DNA of 10,522 nt from Rodentolepis nana (lineage: Eukaryota; Platyhelminthes; Cestoda; Cyclophyllidea; Hymenolepididae): assembly GCA_900617975.1 (NCBI GenBank), contig UZAE01002039.1, positions 1 to 10,522 on the forward strand, read 5' to 3'. How positions within the stretch are numbered: the stretch's first letter is position 1; the number at the start of each line of letters is the position of its first letter. Positions 1 to 6,740 of the stretch are shown piece after piece. Below the pieces are notes generated by a model. It did no database searches. It was not told the DNA's origin and saw only the letters and a program-made list of their open reading frames with translations. A program made the position numbers and the translations under genes.

Positions 1-7
1 TAACTTT

Positions 8-177
8 TTCTCTACCTTTGTGTCTGTCTGCCTCTTTTACATCTGTGAATCGCTCTTCTGTTCCCCACCCCTCGACTTTCTGCTACTTTGATGAACCTTC
101 CCTCTGTGAAGCCCGAAGTCAGCTAAATGGCTAATGATATCTATCAAAACGCCTGTCATTTGAAATAAATAAATTTT
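8..177 (-). repeat. Dispersed repeat, left copy (inverted relative to the right copy)
   Basis: Read on the minus strand, this stretch aligns with 9824-10000 on the plus strand, roughly four positions in five matching by eye with a few small indels. Shared landmarks in order are an AT-rich lead (AAAATTTATTTAT), TTCAAATG, CAGGCGTT, ATCATTAGCC, GACTTCGGGCTTCACAGA, AAGTCGAG, GATTCACAGA and a GACA microsatellite tract followed by ACACAAAGGTAG. The left copy carries one fewer GACA unit. The match runs almost to the window edge, so the element may extend further left. It contains a 40-codon open frame from ATG at 159 to the stop at 37, but its differences from the other copy do not look coding. The element family is not recognised. 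No target-site duplication or terminal repeat can be identified. Confidence 0.85.
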
Positions 178-291
178 GTAGGAGAATCCAAAGGGCGCTC
201 TTTTCATCAACTTAATATACCGGGGTTTTCCGAAAGTTAAAATACAGTCTTGCAGCTTTTCTCTATTTGTGACGTCTGTATTATCACCCAT

Positions 292-1521
292 AGGTGCTTA
301 CTCCAACGTTTCATGAAATGAAATTTTCCGTTTAACCGCCCAGAACGAATTTTCGGCAATTCCCGGTATATGCCTCATGCCATTAGTTTACCTTTACTAC
401 ATACGTTATTTGGCAGAGATTCTTGAAAGCCGTAATAAATTCACTTTAGAAGTCGTGTTTCCTACTTATTCCCCGGAATTTTGAGCAACAACGGAAATTA
501 CACCAAAAATATATTTCTTAACTGATTCTATAAATTGCTTTAAAGATAGCAAGAGAAAGAATTGTTAAAGTTGGATAATTGAATAACCACAGTTGGTCCT
601 CTTATGAGTATTCGTGAGCAAATGGTCCTGTCTAAAACACACTTTAACGCCATTTTTACGATTTGCTCACTTAGCTAGTCGCAATTCATTAAAAAATTTT
701 TTATATAAATAAATGGCGCAATAGCATGCATCTCCTAGAAAAAAAGTAAGACGTATTAAGATGAGCGCTTTTACCCAGACCATATAATGTTGATAGCGGA
801 TCCCGACTAAACACGTTACTTCCCCCTTGTTGAAAAAATTATTAGAAATTAGACGTCGTTAGATTCAGGCCTTCTGTCAATAACCTTGCTGATTCCTTAA
901 CCCTTGCTAGTTTCACACCAGTTACCGTGGCTACCTGTCAATGTAAATTTTCGATGCCGGGGACGACAAATGCATATCTGCTTCGGAAGAAGTCGCGAAA
1001 ACAATGTCTAACCAATGATATATGAATACTGCGTTTCATTTTGGTAAAAAGGGTGGAAGAAAGCAAGCCGTAAACCCAAGCTATTAAGATATTCGTGAAG
1101 TGATGATTTTGTAAATGCAGTTAACCGTAATTCGAATACAAAGATCACTATGTGGTAACATTATCAAAGGAAGAAAATTGCCAACACCATCTTTTTGAAA
1201 AGGAGTCACTTATAATAAACGATAAGATGGGTGGTGGGGTTGATTTAAAATGATTCGGATTTAAAGACTTAATCATAGCAATTAGCCAACTTGTTCATTG
1301 GAAATGCGTCGATTGCAATCAAGCCAACGATTCACAAAAGCAGTAAGCAACAAAATCAACATAGTCATACAATGCCTATTCTGCAAGTTTCTCGTAAATA
1401 AAATCTACCATCACAATAAACTAATAAATAGTATCAAACGGAAGAGAAAAAGCAATATGAAAGAGAGGTATATTTACAGGAGTTCACATATACAATATTT
1501 GCGATTAAAATAAAATTCTAT
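292..1521. other. Gene-poor stretch downstream of RPB10
   Basis: About 1.2 kb of AT-rich sequence with no frame that resembles a known protein. The part next to 1521 must contain the 3' untranslated region and cleavage site of the minus-strand RPB10 gene. No AATAAA or ATTAAA was found on the minus strand between 1300 and 1521; only a weak variant, AATATA (complement of 1467-1472), is present. A 71-codon plus-strand frame at 1298-1513 is basic and low in complexity and overlaps this expected 3' region; it is treated as chance. Confidence 0.5.
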
Positions 1522-1728
1522 TTACTTCTTCCTTGTTGGCGCATATTTGAGAAGCTCATCGACAAGATCAACATGGGAGAGAAGCATTCGGCGACAACAG
1601 TACCTCTCGAGACCCAATTTTGTCAGAGCATCCCCTTCTGTGTACTCTTTCTCCAGAAGGTTCTGATAGGGCTCCCAGAGATGGCCAATAACTTTACCGC
1701 AAGTGAAACAACGAACAGGGATGATCAT
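1522..1728 (-). CDS. POLR2L: DNA-directed RNA polymerases I, II and III subunit RPABC5 (RPB10)
   Basis: RPB10 is a small zinc-binding subunit shared by the three nuclear RNA polymerases. It packs near the RPB3/RPB11 side of the core and is needed for assembly. The 68-residue product starts [12 protein letters not shown] and ends [10 protein letters not shown], matching the family along its whole length (the human protein is 67 residues). The four zinc ligands are present: Cys7 and Cys10 in the CFTC motif, and Cys44 and Cys45 in YCCRR. The conserved EYTEGDAL and HVDL segments are also intact. The frame is a single uninterrupted exon, in contrast to the intron-rich genes to its right. The start is fixed by family alignment, since MIIPVRC is the universal N-terminus. 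It is transcribed divergently from the HAX1-like gene across a 1.84 kb spacer. A splice acceptor sits four bases before the ATG. The gene appears intact and functional. Confidence 0.98.
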   Translation of the reverse strand: MIIPVRCFTCGKVIGHLWEPYQNLLEKEYTEGDALTKLGLERYCCRRMLLSHVDLVDELLKYAPTRKK

Positions 1729-1732
1729 TGCT

Positions 1733-1751
1733 CTATATCAAACAAAAGACC
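1733..1751 (-). promoter_or_regulatory. Splice acceptor immediately upstream of the RPB10 start
   Basis: On the minus strand a T-rich tract (GGTCTTTTGTTTGATATAG) ends in AG four bases before the ATG, leaving AGCA as the remaining leader. It fits either a spliced-leader trans-splicing acceptor or the end of a 5' UTR intron. The sequence cannot distinguish these, and no donor was assigned. Confidence 0.5.
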
Positions 1752-2660
1752 AGTAATTTAAAGCTATTTTAAAGCTCACAATAACTACCCTAGGAAAAAA
1801 TTAAATCAAGGTAACCAACCAAGTCAAAACGCAAACATGAAATAAAACACCTTTAAATTAACTACGAGATAAACCTCAATGCAAATATGAAAATTGAAGT
1901 GTTGAATTTGGTCAAATATATATCACATTATTAATTCACTTTACGAAATCAAATGTCACTTGATAATAACACTGTATTAGCACTGATAAAAAATTCAACT
2001 TTTAAGAGGCCATGAATGAATAGCTCAAAAATATAGAATAAAGAAAAATGAAAACTTTAATAGAATTTAAATAATCTAAAGATGCTCTTAAATTATAAAT
2101 GAACTAAAATCTAAAGAAGCATTCAAGTAGGAGGAAAAATAATGTGCAAAAAAACAAACCACAATGACAGCAGACAAAAAGTAGCACAGGCACGTTTGTC
2201 CAATTATGAATATGGCACAATTAATAAGCAAACTTCAAACAAAATATTATTAAATTTAAAAAGAACATTTTAGTGCGGTCTTTCATTTTGTAAGGAAAAA
2301 AATTATGTGATCTTCGCCATTTAAAGAATAAAAACTAAAGCATTTACTTTCACAGTTTTTAAAAACGGTCGAAGCCATCTATCATTGGATTGATAAAATG
2401 CCAACCAATTGTGATAACTTTGAGCATTAAAACAATCAGTTCCTTAGTCCTTTAAAAATGAAAGTAAAACCTGTACTGGGAAACAAATATTTATAAAAAA
2501 TTTTATTTATATTTTGTCCTTTTTACCTTCTTTATAAGTGTGCTCAATAGTGTGGAGCAAGCAACTCACTGAATAAGTTATCTCATGCGAACCCAGTCAG
2601 GCTTGACGGTGTGGGCATGCAACTTGGAGAAGGGAATATATGTTATCGTGAGTGTGAGTA

Positions 2661-2681
2661 CCTTATATCCGTCATATAAGG
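2661..2681. repeat. Perfect 8-bp inverted repeat, 5-nt spacer
   Basis: CCTTATAT (2661-2668) and ATATAAGG (2674-2681) are exact reverse complements separated by CCGTC. It could be a paired protein-binding site or a small hairpin. It resembles a CArG box only loosely, because neither arm has the full CC(A/T)6GG form. Chance is possible in AT-rich sequence. Confidence 0.6.
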
Positions 2682-2999
2682 GATAATGACTAAGCTAATT
2701 ATTCGTGCACACAGCCACGCACACACATCCCGAATAAACGTTTTCTGTATGATATGTCTATTTTCTCTATAGCTGTGCCATAGCTTAGCTAGTTCCGAGA
2801 GTTTTTCCAAACAAATGGGCAGGGCTGACATAGAGATTTCTGACAATAGCCAAGTCTTATAAGTGTAGCAATCCGCTACAAAAGATACGTTATAACCTCT
2901 GGGAAATACAACTCTAGAGTAAGATATTTTGTGGAGTGGGACAATGTTTATTTGTCCATAGAAAGTATATTAATGAAACCTACCATTTACTTTGTACAC

Positions 3000-3087
3000 A
3001 ATTGCCAAGATTTTTAGTTAAAATTATGCACTGTGCTTGTGCACCAACAAATACTTTGGCAATTCCTAATATTTAATAGTGCCAAAG
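3000..3087. repeat. Cluster of three TTGGCA/TGCCAA inverted arms
   Basis: AATTGCCAA (3000-3008) pairs with TTGGCAATT (3056-3064). The same central arm, extended as CTTTGGCA (3054-3061), also pairs perfectly with TGCCAAAG (3080-3087). The three arms could form alternative hairpins. TTGGC/GCCAA is also the half-site of NF-I type factors, so a binding-site cluster upstream of the HAX1-like gene is a second reading. Function is not shown. Confidence 0.5.
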
Positions 3088-3537
3088 GATTAGTGGGGTT
3101 TTACCAAGTACTTATTTGTGAAGTGCTTGCAGAAGATCCACCCATTTTCCTAACCCATTTCAGAAATGTTTGGTTTTGCCATGTACTGTTTGAAAATTTA
3201 TTGTGAAAGTTTCTCCGAACTTAACCATATATTTACTGATTTCATTCAATTGCATACAAATAAAAACAGAAAAATATCATTTAAATTAATTGAGGAAGCT
3301 GTATTTAAAAAAAATTAATGGTTATTTAAGTTCAATACAAAAATGAGTGATTATATCCTTCAGATAAATTTATTACCTTTCCATATTCATACAACGAAAT
3401 AGTGATACTAAAATGGTGTCATTTTAAGTAAAATTGGGAGCTTCTTTGTTAATGTTAGAGACCCCATTCGATATTAAAGGATTTTTCTTTCTTTGCTTAA
3501 ATTACCGCTGCAAATTTTCAAGGTGAATTGATGCTTA

Positions 3538-3560
3538 TTTTGGTCCTCTGTCCGACCCAG
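3538..3560 (+). promoter_or_regulatory. Splice acceptor immediately upstream of the HAX1-like start
   Basis: A pyrimidine-rich run (TTTTGGTCCTCTGTCCGACC) ends in CAG eight bases before the ATG; the remaining leader is TTGTCACC. As with the other two genes, this could be a spliced-leader acceptor or the end of a 5' UTR intron. Confidence 0.5.
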
Positions 3561-3568
3561 TTGTCACC

Positions 3569-4410
3569 ATGAATGATTTTCCTTGTAAGTGCTCATACCC
3601 ACCTGTTCATTTTCTCTAGTTTCATTCTTTAGATCAAGAAATCGAGAAGATGATATGGGATTTGGGTTTCCCGTAAGTATTCATTTTTTCTTCATCAATA
3701 TCATTTTTAGGAAAGGATGTTCTCGGATATTCTACAAAGCTTCTTCGATGGTAATTTTACTGTCAATGGTTTTATTTTTAGACTTAAATGACTTTCGTAC
3801 ACCTTACAGAACATATGGCGGATACTTTGTTCCTGTAAGCATCTTATTTTCTGTTAGCTTCTTTTCCTACTTCACTAGTGCATTAACCTTTAACCATCAC
3901 TTTTGAAGCACAATCCAAGGTCGGACTACGTCATAGACGAGGATAGTATCGATCAGTCGCAGCCATCATTCCCGATGTCGCTTACGAGATCATATCATTC
4001 TTCAACGTCTTTTTCTAGTACACATGCTGGTAATCGGGTAAGTTTCACCCCATCTAAGTTTTTTCCGATTATTTAGTTCGAGACAGTTAAAACTTCAATA
4101 CGACAGCCTGATGGAATTCAGATTCTCAAGGAGATTATACGTCAGAATGGACAAGAAACGGTCACAACCAAGACCACTTATCCAGATGGTCGAGTTGAGA
4201 CTACCACAGAAACTCGTGGAAACGGTAGGATAGAAACGAATAAAATTTTTCACCTTCCTTACGAATTATTCTAAAGTTCTGAAATTTGTAGCTTTGGAAT
4301 CCAATATCACTCCTCCAGCCATCATGTCAACACCCCAGCCGACTGCCCAGCAATACCCTCAGACAGGAGGATTCTTTTCAAATATCCGTCGATGGTTTAG
4401 GAGTGAGTGA
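3569..4410 (+). CDS. HAX1: HAX1-family protein (HCLS1-associated protein X-1-like), seven exons
   Basis: Proposed exons are 3569-3584, 3620-3672, 3711-3750, 3782-3834, 3909-4037, 4077-4224 and 4292-4410. All introns are GT-AG, all phases agree, and the product is 185 residues. HAX1 proteins act largely at mitochondria, binding proteases and chaperones such as HtrA2 and CLPB, and support cell survival. Family marks in order are a Phe-rich N-terminus (MNDFPFSFFRSRNREDDMGF), the segment ERMFSDILQSFFDDLNDF matching the human FDDLVRDFNSIFSD region, a C-terminal module with PDGIQ and TKTTYPDGRVETTTET matching human TKITKPDGIV and GRTETTVT, and the terminal RRWFRSE against human GRWFRSR. It is much shorter than human HAX1 (279 residues), and the acidic run is reduced to EDD. 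Introns are 35, 38, 31, 74, 39 and 67 nt. The exon 6 start at 4077 adds FETVKTSIRQ, which aligns with the family; an alternative acceptor at 4105-4106 would drop those ten residues. The C-terminal match is the strongest support. Confidence 0.85.
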
Positions 4411-6715
4411 GGAAGATCCTTGTTAAGCTTTTCATTTCCTAGATTACTTCCCTCGTCCATATGTTTTCCTTAATATGTATTTTATCATCTCATATTCCGT
4501 GTTATACTTTGAATGCCATTGTAATGTAAATTGAATTGTTTACGCCTTCTGAGTATTTCAGTACTGAGTTTTTTAAATGTCAAATATGCTCTGTATCCTC
4601 TTCCTTGATCACGTAATATCAGTCGTGGTATTTTTAATAGAAAATTTGTACTAAAATCTATAAAGTTGGTTTATTAAAAGGTTATGTTATGGATTACACT
4701 TCGCCTTAAGCAGTCGGATGCCCTATACTTCTTCTATGGAAGATACAAGTCGAATGCTACTAAAAGGGTTGCGGTGAGATGGTCTGAAGTACCGGAGCAG
4801 GGTGGGCGGGTTTACATGTGTATGTACAGGTATTTGGTCATGCTCCTGTGGCTCCGAGTACTAGTGGCAATTTGGGTCAATCTGGCTAAGCCTAGTGATA
4901 CAAGATGCTATAGATGGTAAAGTCAACATCGCTAGAAAAGCGAGTCGATTTGATAGCTCATTGAAGGATTTTTCGCGAATTAACGAAGATTGGTAGTAAT
5001 TTAGTATAACAAGTGAATTGGTCGTTGAACAAAGCATGTGGTAAACAATGCCAAAGTAGTGGGCTATTTTTATCATTGCTTTTAAGACACCATGATACAA
5101 ATGCTAACTTGGCGTCCGTATGATAAGTTCTAAAACGCATTTGCCCACCTGTCATCTAAGCTGAAGTATTTGTTCCATGACGTCCGCTTTTCGATAAGTG
5201 CACATTCTGGGCTCTTCACTTTTACTACCCGACATGCACGCATGGCACACCCCGTCGTAACTTCAATATCTTCACACGCTTAGGAACTCTCGATCCTTTG
5301 AGTTTATTTTTTACTCTATAAAACTGCTCAATCTCTTCTCTCGCCATCTTGTTCCTTGGTAAAGATCGATAATGATAAGAAAGTGATGGTTATTAGAACA
5401 TCTAGATTACTCTTACGTGACTTCGATAGCTCTTAAAATTACTCTTCAGAGTTACAGTGGATTCTTAAGTATCTTGGTATTTCTAATTCACGATTTTCTT
5501 ATTCCCTCAAAGAGAGTTAGACCATTCCGCCGTGTTTCTTGATTTAATTTTCGCATTCAATAGCTTACTTAATGGCCTTTTATGTTAACTCTCAGGGTAT
5601 GCAAGTGTGAGTAGCATGGTAGTAATAGAAGTTTTGGCTCTCAAACTTGCAATGCAATTTTAAGCCTTTGCTGTTAGCCAGAGCACTAAGCATATGATTT
5701 AATCGGGATTCAAAGATTCGCGAATTTACTAAAATTGTACTGATATGAAGCCTATGGTTATCACTGAATTAAACTTGAAACAAACGGAAACAGTATATAT
5801 CTTTCAGACTTAATAAAGTACCTATTTTTAGGCAAAGTATAGCAAAGATCATAAAATACATAAGACCTATGATCGACGTGAATCCAGAGGTGAATATCTA
5901 TTGAATAGGTGGGTTATTGCAGAGGTACTACACAAGAAGGTGCTTATGCTAAATTTTGGCAATTCTCATAGAAGTCATGCTTTCTACAGACAAATACATC
6001 CAGCCCCTTGGGACTCAAATCTAAGTAATTAAAATAATAATAGTACTTCTCCACATTGCGGTGACTATTGATTGTCGGTTGTGTGAGAGGCAACTGCACC
6101 CGCTCCGCACTTGTTTACCACAAGATCAATAGCATAACCGTACCTATCAGACTTTTCGCTTACGATAACATTGGTAACACTATGTATCCCAAAAACTTCA
6201 TGAACAGATTCATTAGTAACAGCCACAGTAAAAAATAAATTGAATGTTGTCAGTTGAAAATCCCCACTTACGAAATTAACAGGGCCAAAACAAACAAAAT
6301 GCTGGTTAGGTGGTTGGAATGGGACGATAACAGCTGAATATTGCCTTAGAAGCGTGCTTACTCTTCGAACAACTTTAATTTATTTTTAATATGAAATAAG
6401 GTTATTTAAATTTATGGAAATATGTCTGATACACATTCTATAAAAATGTTAAAATTTAATTCCGATTTTTTAATAATTGTAACGAAAGCCAGAGAAAATA
6501 CTTATCTACACTAAATATATGATGTGATACTGATAAAATTTATATATCTTTGAGTGTACGTGAACAATAAATAAAAATGAATGTTAATTATGCTTCATTG
6601 ATTTACGTTTGGATGAATCAGTTTGATTGCACTCGTTTAACCAGCATTGGGTTTATGACCTATTATTTTTGTTTGTTATTTAACAAGTGGATGTTCTGCT
6701 TTCTGATATAAATGC
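4411..6715. other. Intergenic spacer between the HAX1-like gene and FEZ
   Basis: About 2.3 kb with no recognised gene. The left end should hold the HAX1 3' UTR. A less AT-rich patch at about 4740-5250 contains overlapping short frames on both strands (4684-4920 plus; 4861-5100 and 4958-5155 minus) without similarity to anything I recognise; it may be an old decayed insertion. A stop-free minus-strand frame at 6065-6379 is discussed as a finding. From about 6370 to 6600 the sequence is very AT-rich, leading into the FEZ upstream region. Confidence 0.5.
4673..4678 (+). terminator. Possible polyadenylation signal of the HAX1-like gene
   Basis: ATTAAA, the common variant hexamer, lies about 260 nt past the HAX1-like stop codon. 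It is the first AATAAA/ATTAAA form I found downstream on this strand. AT-rich sequence makes chance occurrence likely. Confidence 0.25.
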
Positions 6716-6733
6716 CTGTGTACTCCTTCTGAG
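6716..6733 (+). promoter_or_regulatory. Splice acceptor immediately upstream of the FEZ start
   Basis: The tract CTGTGTACTCCTTCTGAG ends in AG seven bases before the ATG at 6741. An in-frame TAA at 6735-6737 follows it, so translation in the FEZ frame cannot begin further upstream on this exon. It may be a spliced-leader acceptor or a 5' UTR intron end. Confidence 0.4.
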
Positions 6734-6740
6734 GTAAAAT

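Larger units (their letters stand above)
1752..3537. promoter_or_regulatory. Divergent AT-rich spacer between RPB10 and the HAX1-like gene
   Basis: This stretch separates two head-to-head genes, so it should hold both promoters. It is strongly AT-rich and has no credible coding frame. The only minus-strand open frame of note, 2643-2846, is unlike any protein I know. Small inverted repeats lie at 2661-2681 and 3000-3087 and are listed separately. No TATA box can be assigned with confidence among the many AT-rich tracts. Confidence 0.5.

Noticed and set aside
37..291. 84-codon minus-strand frame overlapping the left repeat, with a KPRYIKLMKRAPFGFSYKIY segment faintly reminiscent of piggyBac-type transposases
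   Set aside because: The resemblance is a few spaced residues without catalytic aspartates, and the upstream half is absent from the other repeat copy. It is more likely a chance frame running into the repeat.
1298..1761. Plus-strand frames at 1298-1513 and 1573-1761
   Set aside because: The second is the antisense shadow of RPB10. The first is a basic low-complexity frame over the probable RPB10 3' UTR.
3633..3672. Alternative HAX1 exon 2 start after the AG at 3631-3632, giving the reading YQEIEKMIWDLGF
   Set aside because: In that frame the following exons run into a stop at the start of exon 4 (ACT TAA). The acceptor ending at 3619 keeps all phases consistent and gives the HAX1-like GFGFP segment.
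4684..4920. 78-codon plus-strand frame in the HAX1-FEZ spacer
   Set aside because: No family resemblance in any of the three frames. Two minus-strand frames overlap the same patch, so nothing favours one as coding.
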